The notes under the pieces were generated by a model that worked only from the letters and a program-made list of their open reading frames with translations, made no database searches and was not told the DNA's origin. The position numbers and the translations under genes were made by a program. Shown one piece after another: positions 15,758 through 21,592 of a DNA stretch of 21,592 nt. Origin of the DNA: a virus; the IMG/VR virus record IMGVR_UViG_3300035070_003204, positions 1 to 21,592 of that record. The stretch is one strand, 5' to 3'. Each line of letters begins with the position of its first letter. The stretch's first letter is position 1.

Positions 15758-15798
15758 TGTACATTTCGTGTACATTTCGTGTACATCATGTACATTTT
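15758..15798. repeat. Four tandem TGTACAT units (iteron- or operator-like)
   Basis: TGTACATTTCG occurs twice in tandem (15758-15768, 15769-15779), followed by TGTACATCA (15780) and TGTACATTTT (15789). TGTACA is its own reverse complement, so each unit is a small palindrome, spaced 11, 11 and 9 bp apart. A fifth copy lies at 15623 and a sixth at 15482. The last units overlap the 3' end of the primase gene. Confidence 0.65.
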
Positions 15799-18257
15799 AT
15801 CTCAGATTTATTCATATTCTCTCTATTCCTCCTTTCTTCCAACTTCATATTAAATATATCCGCAAACTGAACAATCCCAGCTTTAAACCTTTTTTTACTA
15901 AAATCTCTTTTTTCAATGTCATTAACCTTTAAGAAATTATCATACTCCAACCCAAACTCCACCCATTGTCCTTTGTTCATATTCTGCATGTGGAATAGGA
16001 AATCTTCACCAAAGTTTATTTTTATCTGTTTGGTTTTTAAAGTCTCCGACTGATAGCTTTCCGAAATGCCTTGCTGCAAATAAATTTGTACCGATTCAAG
16101 AAGCATATTATAGAACCTATTCCATTCGTCTTTATCCCATTCATTGAAAAGAGAATGACCGAAATAATCAAACGGTGTTCTGGAAGGTGAAAAGAAATTA
16201 CTAAACTCAACTATCTTAGCCCTACGCTTCGCATGGTTACCGTTTAAAGCTATTGAGTAGTTAGTTGTGAACCCAAACTTAGGTGCATCGACATAAGGGA
16301 TGTAAAGCTCATCTTTATTTTTCTTTTCTACAGTTACCCCCTCCGTTATGTTAGAATAAAATCCTTCAAAATCAATGTTTTTTCTGCAATCTTCTATTAT
16401 TACTAATTGAGTTGAAAGGTCAACACGTTGCAATGCAAAAGTCTTATCTAACTTAAAATTCTTTCCATCAATAAAAACGGTGTTTAAAATTTTCGATACT
16501 GCCTTATAAAATATTCCTTTGCCAGTCCCCCCACCTTCTTTCTCGTTATCCGTCTCCTCTGCTAATATAACGGCATATGGGCGGGTTGAATCCTTAAAGC
16601 CATGCAAAAGATAGCCCAATATTTGTACGGTGTAAATCATACGCTCTGAATCGTTGTTACAGATACATTCAAGAAACCTATAAAACTCGACTGCTTCAAA
16701 ATCAATAGCTTCTTCAATATCAATCTTAAAGTCAACTACTTGTGTTTTCCATACATGGAAGTCACCATATTTTATAATTTCTTTCTTGCCTTTAGTAACT
16801 TTCACAATGCCATTTGAGAAAGGGAAATAGGCAGCGTCTTTGGTATCTTTTAGTAAATTCAAATTAGCGTGGTCCATAAATTCAATCAATGACATAGAAA
16901 AATAAGTTGAGTGCCCTTTATGAATAACTTCTTGAAGCTGTTCCTTTGGATTATCTTCGGCTGCTATACCATCAAAAGAATCAGGCAAATTATTTATATA
17001 ATCTTTAATAAACTTTTTCATCTGCTCTAAAGTCGCTTCTTCAACTAGCCCATCAACTATTCTAATAATTTTATAGATGCTGCTTTGCTTGTCATAATAA
17101 TAGAGAAAGAAGCCTCCATTATCCCTAAGAAAAGAAAGCATCTTTGTTCTAATAATAATAAATTTGCCTTTTTCGGTTACCTCCCAGAAAGTGCATATTT
17201 GATTCTCTTTAATATTAATTAAATTATCGACAATGGAAGAGCTTTCAGCGATGGAAGTATTTGTTTTGTTTTTGACAAAGAAAACAATATCGTCTTTTTG
17301 CTCACCTTGTTCAATCATTTTAAATACTTGATGTCTTACCACATCAGGCACTTGCTTTACTTTCTCACCATAACCATCTTCAATAAGTTTCCTAGCACAT
17401 TCTTTCCAATTATTGCCACATTCTAACAAGCAATAAACAGCAGAAGGCTTATAAGCTTTGTTCACTTCAAACTCGGTGGAAGTGGTGAAAACGGAAAACC
17501 AATTTAAGGAGTAATTATAATCACCACTACTCTTTGAATCAGTAACTCCAGGTCTTAAGAATGTAACTTTTTTAGCATCTTGCTTAACTACTTTCCATCC
17601 ATGACTTTCAAGCAACCCAATCACATCGCCTCTATTATTATAATCTTCAAAAGGAGAAATAGAAAACCCTTTACTTGCAACGTGCTGCGGCTTAACTTCA
17701 TCTATTATCTCATTAAAGGATCGTGCAGCATCCAGCATCATTTCTCTTTCGTCAATAGATACAATAGGAATGACACCACCTTTAATAATAGAGTATCCTT
17801 CCGTTGGTGGTGCAACCACATAACCCGCTTCGCCTCGTGTTTCAATTAATACTTTTACTTTCTCGTGTGGGTTTTCTTTTCGTTCCGCCTCCGTTGTAAG
17901 TCTTTGGGCAAGTTTAGCATTGCCGTTAATCACTTCACATTGGTAATAGATATGATAACCTTTATTTTTCGTTGCAACAATATAAAGTTTATCAAGCAAA
18001 GAAGTAGGAAGCATCTCACAATAATTTTTAAAAAGATTATCACTAAGAGAGTACTTCGCATCAATATCTATTACTTCTAAATTGTTGGATATTGCACCGC
18101 AAATAATAGCAATGCCTTTGCATTTGTGATTAGCGAATTGAGATTTTAGTTCATCTTCAGAAGGTCGCTTTTGTTGATATTGTTTCCAGGGCAGTATGGC
18201 TCTTTTGTTGCCGTCTACTGCTATGCAGCATAGTGTCGGGTATTTGGTGTACATCAT
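15786..18257 (-). CDS. Primase-polymerase fused to D5/P4-type helicase
   Basis: 823 aa. The N-terminal prim-pol domain (about 1-170) shows WKQYQQKRPSEDEL, GIAIICG, the metal-binding EVIDIDAK (Asp64, Asp66), KNKGYHIYY with His102, and GEAGYVVAPP (142-151). A linker region (190-500) precedes an SF3-like/DUF5906 ATPase: Walker A GGGTGKG (575-581), Walker B LVIIEDC (618-624), sensor FTTNYSI (663-669), and arginines HAKRRAK (675-681). It likely primes and unwinds DNA for phage replication. Two adjacent ATGs (18257, 18254) are possible. The start overlaps the VRR-NUC gene by 101 nt. That overlap is needed, since the first residues carry prim-pol sequence. Confidence 0.9.
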   Translation of the reverse strand: MMYTKYPTLCCIAVDGNKRAILPWKQYQQKRPSEDELKSQFANHKCKGIAIICGAISNNLEVIDIDAKYSLSDNLFKNYCEMLPTSLLDKLYIVATKNKGYHIYYQCEVINGNAKLAQRLTTEAERKENPHEKVKVLIETRGEAGYVVAPPTEGYSIIKGGVIPIVSIDEREMMLDAARSFNEIIDEVKPQHVASKGFSISPFEDYNNRGDVIGLLESHGWKVVKQDAKKVTFLRPGVTDSKSSGDYNYSLNWFSVFTTSTEFEVNKAYKPSAVYCLLECGNNWKECARKLIEDGYGEKVKQVPDVVRHQVFKMIEQGEQKDDIVFFVKNKTNTSIAESSSIVDNLINIKENQICTFWEVTEKGKFIIIRTKMLSFLRDNGGFFLYYYDKQSSIYKIIRIVDGLVEEATLEQMKKFIKDYINNLPDSFDGIAAEDNPKEQLQEVIHKGHSTYFSMSLIEFMDHANLNLLKDTKDAAYFPFSNGIVKVTKGKKEIIKYGDFHVWKTQVVDFKIDIEEAIDFEAVEFYRFLECICNNDSERMIYTVQILGYLLHGFKDSTRPYAVILAEETDNEKEGGGTGKGIFYKAVSKILNTVFIDGKNFKLDKTFALQRVDLSTQLVIIEDCRKNIDFEGFYSNITEGVTVEKKNKDELYIPYVDAPKFGFTTNYSIALNGNHAKRRAKIVEFSNFFSPSRTPFDYFGHSLFNEWDKDEWNRFYNMLLESVQIYLQQGISESYQSETLKTKQIKINFGEDFLFHMQNMNKGQWVEFGLEYDNFLKVNDIEKRDFSKKRFKAGIVQFADIFNMKLEERRNRENMNKSEIKCT

Positions 18258-18516
18258 TTAGAATAATTGTTTGAAAACCTTGATTAATAAATTCTCTCAT
18301 ACGGTGTAATTGCAACGGTGATGGCTTACCCTCTAAAGTCTTACATTCAATAAGTATTACTTCGCCATCACGGAAACAGATAAGGTCGGGCGTTCCGTTT
18401 AAATTACACTGTATTATTTTCAACACCAGCCAGCCGCTTTGCTTCAGCTTGGATATAATATTGCTCTGAATTGTACTTTCCCGCAATTTCGGCAATCTGT
18501 CTTTTTGCTTTGTCAT
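18157..18516 (-). CDS. VRR-NUC domain nuclease
   Basis: 119 aa. A compact PD-(D/E)XK nuclease: Glu13 in LRESTIQSNI, GTPD with Asp44 (41-44), IECK with Glu57 and Lys59, and Gln69 in SPLQLHRM. These match VRR-NUC proteins, a family found next to primases and SF2 helicases in phages, with structure-selective nuclease activity in studied members. The domain ends near residue 90. The last 30 residues are encoded in the 101 nt shared with the primase start, read in another frame, and may be a dispensable tail. It also overlaps the upstream small gene by 113 nt. Confidence 0.85.
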   Translation of the reverse strand: MTKQKDRLPKLRESTIQSNIISKLKQSGWLVLKIIQCNLNGTPDLICFRDGEVILIECKTLEGKPSPLQLHRMREFINQGFQTIILNDVHQIPDTMLHSSRRQQKSHTALETISTKATF

Positions 18517-18586
18517 AATACTTAGATTTTACTAACACAACAATAGGTTTTTTAATTTCGCCTTTCGGTAATTTGTTACGTCCCAT
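18404..18586 (-). CDS. Small basic protein, possible ribbon-helix-helix DNA-binding protein
   Basis: 60 aa from the ATG at 18586, starting MGRNKLPKGEIKKPIVVLVK, then a helix with SKYYDKAKRQIAEIAGKYN. The GR.KLP.GE start followed by a beta strand and helix is common in small phage proteins that look like ribbon-helix-helix regulators. Only its first 23 codons are free of overlap; the rest is shared out of frame with the VRR-NUC start. It is the first gene after the candidate leftward promoter, so autoregulation is possible. The overlap makes the annotation less sure, although no other frame fills 18517-18586. Confidence 0.55.
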   Translation of the reverse strand: MGRNKLPKGEIKKPIVVLVKSKYYDKAKRQIAEIAGKYNSEQYYIQAEAKRLAGVENNTV

Positions 18587-18596
18587 AATAATTTTT

Positions 18597-18628
18597 TTTG
18601 CTAAATTAAAATAAATAGTTTAATTTTA
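18597..18628 (+). promoter_or_regulatory. Candidate rightward promoter for the SSB-like operon
   Basis: The plus strand has TTTG (18597-18600), 20 nt, then TAATTTTA (18621-18628), a 7-of-8 match to TAnnTTTG. The start codon at 18645 is 16 nt beyond. Spacing fits the Bacteroidota primary sigma pattern. Confidence 0.55.
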
Positions 18629-18632
18629 CAAA
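18601..18632 (-). promoter_or_regulatory. Candidate leftward promoter for the nuclease-primase operon
   Basis: The minus strand has TTTG (18632-18629), 20 nt, then TAATTTAG (18608-18601), which differs from TAnnTTTG at one fixed position. The ATG at 18586 follows by 14 nt. It overlaps the rightward promoter almost completely, each -33 box sitting beside the other's -7 box. Confidence 0.5.
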
Positions 18633-18644
18633 AATAATAATTTT

Positions 18645-19202
18645 ATGGCACTAAACAATTTTGAAGGTAGCAGTACTACTTACCTTAACATTGCCGACGG
18701 CAAATTAGTACAAAGATTACAAGAAGCAAATGCAAGCACTACGGAACGAGTTACCAAAACAGGTAAGGTTGTGCATGAGTTAAAATTCAAGTCAGTAACA
18801 GGTGTGCTTACCAATGTTACTGTCAACGAGAATGATTACGGTAAGCAGTGGCACGTTAGCTTAGAAGATGAAGGTAATAAGTATATAATTACGATGCCTT
18901 ATTCATCTCGTTATGCAACATCTTTTTTGAAGCAGTTACCAAATATTGACATACATACTAAGGTAACTATCATGCCCTGGAGTATGGTCAGCAGAGATGA
19001 TGCGAGTAAGAAAATAACAGGCGTTACTACTTACCAGCATGACATCAAAACAGCACCTTTCTACACAAGAGAGAACCAGAACGGATTGCCCCAAATGACT
19101 AAGTTAAAAGTAAAAGGGCAAGAAGTTTGGGATGATAGCGATATGCTTACTTTCTTAGAAGAAATGGCAACTAATTTATTTAACGGCAAACCCCCTTTTT
19201 AA
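18645..19202 (+). CDS. Putative single-stranded DNA-binding protein
   Basis: 185 aa. The segments STTYLNIADGKLVQRLQ, KVVHELKFKSVTGVLTNVTV, GKQWHVSLEDEGNKYIITMP, and YSSRYATSFLKQLPNIDIHT suggest a beta-barrel protein of a family I associate with SSB-like proteins in Bacteroidota phage replication clusters. The C-terminus is NGKPPF; the terminal Pro-Phe recalls the protein-interaction tip of bacterial SSB (DDDIPF), although the acidic run is weak here. It is the first gene of the rightward operon, 3 nt before a RecB-like nuclease. No catalytic motif is seen. The SSB call is by resemblance and neighbourhood. Confidence 0.55.
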   Translation: MALNNFEGSSTTYLNIADGKLVQRLQEANASTTERVTKTGKVVHELKFKSVTGVLTNVTVNENDYGKQWHVSLEDEGNKYIITMPYSSRYATSFLKQLPNIDIHTKVTIMPWSMVSRDDASKKITGVTTYQHDIKTAPFYTRENQNGLPQMTKLKVKGQEVWDDSDMLTFLEEMATNLFNGKPPF

Positions 19203-19205
19203 ATT

Positions 19206-19925
19206 ATGCTAATCAAAACTGAAAACAATCAATTAACCTTCACCGATGGGAGGTTTTATTTTGATACGGATGGTGCGTTCTACCCATCCGTAACTACTTG
19301 CTTGGAGGCATATCCTAAGCCGCCGCAGTTCTACCAATGGCTTAAAGAACAAGGCGAAAATGCCGATAAAGTAAGGGATGCAGCGGGGCGGCGGGGGTCA
19401 ATAGTGCATGAATTATCGGAACACTATGACAATGGGTTAGAAGTAAATCTTATTGCTGAGAATGGCTACCCCAAGTACTCACTTCAAGAATGGGGTATGT
19501 TTGAGAAATATGTCGAGTTTGCGAATAGTCATACTATTGTGAACCATTTAATTGAGCAGAATATAGTCAGCGGTGTGTTAGGCTATGCAGGAACAATAGA
19601 CAGGGTATGTAGTATTGACGGTAAGGAATATATCTTAGACATCAAGACTAGCAACGGGGTGTACAATAGCTATTGGTTGCAGCTAGCCGCTTACCGTGAG
19701 TTACTACGAACCATTAATAAAGAAGTAGATGGGGTTGCTATCTTATGGCTCAATGCTAAGACCCGAACCGTTAAGGATGGTCAGGGCGTGGGATGGCAGC
19801 TAATTACTAAAGAAGATACGGCGCATGATTTAAGGCTCTTCGATGCAACAAGGATGTTATGGTTAGAAGAACATAGCAGCGATAAGCCTAGAGAGTTTAG
19901 TTATCAAATGTCTTATAAAAAGTAA
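19206..19925 (+). CDS. PD-(D/E)XK exonuclease, RecB/Cas4-like
   Basis: 239 aa. Motifs in order: RRGSIVHEL with His68, Glu117 in HLIEQN, GYAGTIDRV with Asp132, LDIKTSN with Asp145 and Lys147, and QLAAYREL with Gln159 and Tyr163. This is the complete RecB-family nuclease set (PDDEXK_1). In phages such proteins process DNA ends for recombination or replication. The gene follows the SSB-like gene by 3 nt, and its stop shares one base with the start of the SF2 helicase (TAATG). It carries no cysteine cluster of the iron-sulphur type, so it is not a classical Cas4. Confidence 0.88.
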   Translation: MLIKTENNQLTFTDGRFYFDTDGAFYPSVTTCLEAYPKPPQFYQWLKEQGENADKVRDAAGRRGSIVHELSEHYDNGLEVNLIAENGYPKYSLQEWGMFEKYVEFANSHTIVNHLIEQNIVSGVLGYAGTIDRVCSIDGKEYILDIKTSNGVYNSYWLQLAAYRELLRTINKEVDGVAILWLNAKTRTVKDGQGVGWQLITKEDTAHDLRLFDATRMLWLEEHSSDKPREFSYQMSYKK

Positions 19926-21121
19926 TGCTAAGAGACTACCAACTACAAGGGGCAGCCGATGGGGTTGCCCTTTTGTTGAAATATAATATTGCCTATTATG
20001 TCTGGCAGGTCAGGACAGGCAAAACACTTACTTCGTTAAGATGTGCTGAGTTGTACGGTGCAAAGAGTGTGTTATTCCTTACAAAAAAAAAGGCTATCTC
20101 TAGTATAGAGAATGATTATGAGATGTTGCAACCTTCTTTTAGCTTGGTGGTGTCAAACTACGAACAAGTCCATAACATAGATGAAGATTATGATTTGATT
20201 ATTCTTGATGAAGCTCATGTACTTGGGCAATACCCGCACCCAGCAAAGAAAATAATTTACTTAAAAGAAATATGCAAGGGTAAGCCTATCATTTATTTAT
20301 CGGGAACGCCAACGCCTGAGAGTTATTCCCAATGGTTTCATCAAATGTATGTCAGTAGTTATTCGCCTTTCATTGAGCCTAACTTCTACAAGTGGCATAG
20401 GGTGTATGGCATACCAGCAAAGAAGTATCTATACAATAGAGAGATTGCGGATTATTCTAAGACGGTTGACATAGACATAAGCCATCTGTTACTCACTAAA
20501 ACACAGCAGCAGTCAGGCTTTGAGAGTGATATACAGGAGCATATCATTAGCATCAAGCCACCAAGCGTTATAGAGTGGGCAATAGCAACGCTAAAGAAAG
20601 ATAAGATAATAAATACAAAAGAATGTAAAATAATTCTTGCAGATACGGCGGTAAAGGAAATGATGAAGGTGCACCAGATCACCAGCGGCACAATAAAATG
20701 TGAAGATGGAAGCACTATTATTATTTCTTATTACAAAGCCCAATTTATAAAAGAAAGGTTTAAAGGCAAAAAGATAGCTATTTTTTACAAGTATATTGCC
20801 GAAGCAGAAATGATTGGTAAGGTTTTTAATGTTACTCAATCAATAGAAGAATTTAACGAAACAGATAAAGTATTTATAAGCCAAATACAATCAGGTCGTG
20901 AAGGTATAAACTTAAGCCGTGCGGATGCTTTGATATTTTTCAATATTGATTTTTCGGCAGTTAGTTATTGGCAAGGTAGGTCACGTTTACAGAGCAAAGA
21001 AAGAAAAAAATCCGATGTTTATTTCATCTTTGCAGGGATAGAACATCGGATATATGAGATGGTGAGTAAGAAGAAGGATTACACTTTAAAACATTATATG
21101 AATAAAAAACTTTCCTTCTAA
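19925..21121 (+). CDS. SF2 DNA helicase (SNF2/DEAH-like)
   Basis: 398 aa. Motif I is VRTGKT (29-34), where Arg-Thr replaces the usual Gly-x. Motif II is DEAH (95-98), motif III SGTP (126-129), motif V QSGREGINLSRA (322-333), and motif VI YWQGRSRLQ (348-356) with QGRSR. Size and motifs fit compact phage SF2 helicases that are usually encoded beside VRR-NUC and prim-pol genes. It probably remodels replication forks or recombination intermediates with the nucleases. The start overlaps the nuclease stop by one base. The 3' end overlaps a leftward gene by 36 nt. Confidence 0.9.
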   Translation: MLRDYQLQGAADGVALLLKYNIAYYVWQVRTGKTLTSLRCAELYGAKSVLFLTKKKAISSIENDYEMLQPSFSLVVSNYEQVHNIDEDYDLIILDEAHVLGQYPHPAKKIIYLKEICKGKPIIYLSGTPTPESYSQWFHQMYVSSYSPFIEPNFYKWHRVYGIPAKKYLYNREIADYSKTVDIDISHLLLTKTQQQSGFESDIQEHIISIKPPSVIEWAIATLKKDKIINTKECKIILADTAVKEMMKVHQITSGTIKCEDGSTIIISYYKAQFIKERFKGKKIAIFYKYIAEAEMIGKVFNVTQSIEEFNETDKVFISQIQSGREGINLSRADALIFFNIDFSAVSYWQGRSRLQSKERKKSDVYFIFAGIEHRIYEMVSKKKDYTLKHYMNKKLSF

Positions 21122-21394
21122 ATGCATCGTCCATTTAACCCATTCTTTAATCTTATCTTTTTTTGCTTGATTACCAAAATAGCGATATTCAGCTAGTAAC
21201 TCCCATTCTTTATAAAGTTTCATTACGCCTATTGATTTGCGGGTTCTCGGTTGTGGCAGTCCTAATTCACACATAGTTGTTCTAACTGAGTGATAAGAGA
21301 AACCAAACTTAGTAGCTATTTCTTTAGCCGTTCTTATGTCGTAATTTTCAAGGCAAATATCTTTCAAAGATTTCTTTAAATTGTCTTCTATCAT
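21086..21394 (-). CDS. Small helix-turn-helix protein
   Basis: 102 aa. Residues 22-46 (TAKEIATKFGFSYHSVRTTM then CELGL) form a good helix-turn-helix, with ATKFG as turn and SYHSVRTTM as recognition helix. A basic linker (PRTRKS) and a Trp/Lys-rich C-terminal helix follow. Probably a DNA-binding regulator of phage genes; the target is unknown. Its end overlaps the helicase end by 36 nt on the opposite strand, and its start overlaps the upstream 69-aa gene by 47 nt. Confidence 0.72.
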   Translation of the reverse strand: MIEDNLKKSLKDICLENYDIRTAKEIATKFGFSYHSVRTTMCELGLPQPRTRKSIGVMKLYKEWELLAEYRYFGNQAKKDKIKEWVKWTMHLEGKFFIHIMF

Positions 21395-21557
21395 GGTCGG
21401 TTAATTTAGGTAATTTTTTAATACTAACTTGTTTTCGGTCAATAATCACAAACTTAAATCCTTTGTGTTCTTTTACTTCTAATTCTTTACCAAACATATC
21501 ATACACAATATTGTTTGGGATTTCTATGTATGGGCTTCCTATTGCTTTGTTATTCAT
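21348..21557 (-). CDS. Small protein of unknown function (69 aa)
   Basis: Starts at the ATG at 21557 with MNNKAIGSPYIEIPNNIVYD, then alternating hydrophobic strands (KGFKFVIIDRKQVSIKKLP) and a C-terminal helix DHDRRQFKEIFERYLP. It is basic. No family is recognised. It is read just ahead of the helix-turn-helix gene, with a 47-nt overlap, so the two are likely co-transcribed. The remaining 35 nt to the right edge show no promoter or gene. Confidence 0.6.
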   Translation of the reverse strand: MNNKAIGSPYIEIPNNIVYDMFGKELEVKEHKGFKFVIIDRKQVSIKKLPKLTDHDRRQFKEIFERYLP

Positions 21558-21592
21558 ATAGTTGTGTTTAGTTGCGTAAATCTAGGAGTTAT

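Larger units (their letters stand above)
15469..15785. other. Intergenic boundary region between late and replication modules
   Basis: This 317-nt stretch without a gene separates terS from the primase gene, both leftward. It holds the candidate late promoter, the terminator, a second -7 element, the inverted repeat with AT-rich core, and most of the TGTACA units. No reading frame in it looks coding. It is the most likely place for transcription control and possibly replication initiation. Confidence 0.7.

Noticed and set aside
15758-15798. CRISPR-like array
   Set aside because: Units are 9-11 bp with no unique spacers and no associated genes in the window.
17580-18080. Two plus-strand frames of 71-89 residues inside the primase gene
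   Set aside because: Both are antisense to well-supported prim-pol coding sequence and show no motif.
19206-19925. Cas4 as part of a CRISPR adaptation module
   Set aside because: No iron-sulphur cysteine cluster and no cas1/cas2 neighbours. The context is phage replication.

Overview
The window looks like part of the genome of a siphovirus-type tailed phage or prophage of a Bacteroidota (Bacteroidetes) host. Three things support this. The structural genes run in the canonical HK97-like order. The DNA is AT-rich, and starts lack Shine-Dalgarno sites. Candidate promoters match the Bacteroidota pattern (-33 TTTG, -7 TAnnTTTG), and the Sec leaders at the left end are typical of that phylum. No integrase, lysogeny repressor or endolysin lies in the window, so a temperate or lytic lifestyle cannot be decided.

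Late module, minus strand, about 15468 down to 1. In transcription order: terminase small and large subunits, portal, MuF-like minor head protein, prohead protease, major capsid protein, a 53-nt gap that folds as a tRNA-like minihelix, a small head protein, gp6-like adaptor, head closure protein, HK97 gp10-like protein, tail terminator, tail tube, two overlapping-frame tail assembly chaperones, tape measure, a large distal tail/baseplate protein, a second tail-tube-like protein, a tail fibre or spike with an SGNH hydrolase domain, a small exported protein, and the start of a possible lysis-cassette gene cut by the left edge. Most genes overlap or nearly abut, so this reads as one long operon.

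Boundary, 15469-15785. This 317-nt stretch holds an intrinsic terminator pointing left, overlapping and tandem candidate late promoters, and a cluster of TGTACA palindromes with an imperfect inverted repeat. It may be an operator region or a replication origin.

Replication module, about 15786-21557. A compact divergent promoter at 18597-18632 drives two arms. Leftward: a small DNA-binding-like protein, a VRR-NUC nuclease, and a primase-polymerase/D5-type helicase. Rightward: an SSB-like protein, a RecB/Cas4-like nuclease, and an SF2 helicase. Beyond these, two small genes (one with a helix-turn-helix) run leftward and converge on the helicase.

Most notable items: a 46-48 nt acceptor plus T-arm tRNA-like element wedged between the capsid gene and the next start codon; a well-formed A AAA AAA -1 frameshift site joining the tail chaperones; a fibre carrying both a host-like secretion leader and a complete SGNH catalytic set; and a second tail-tube-like protein placed distal to the tape measure.
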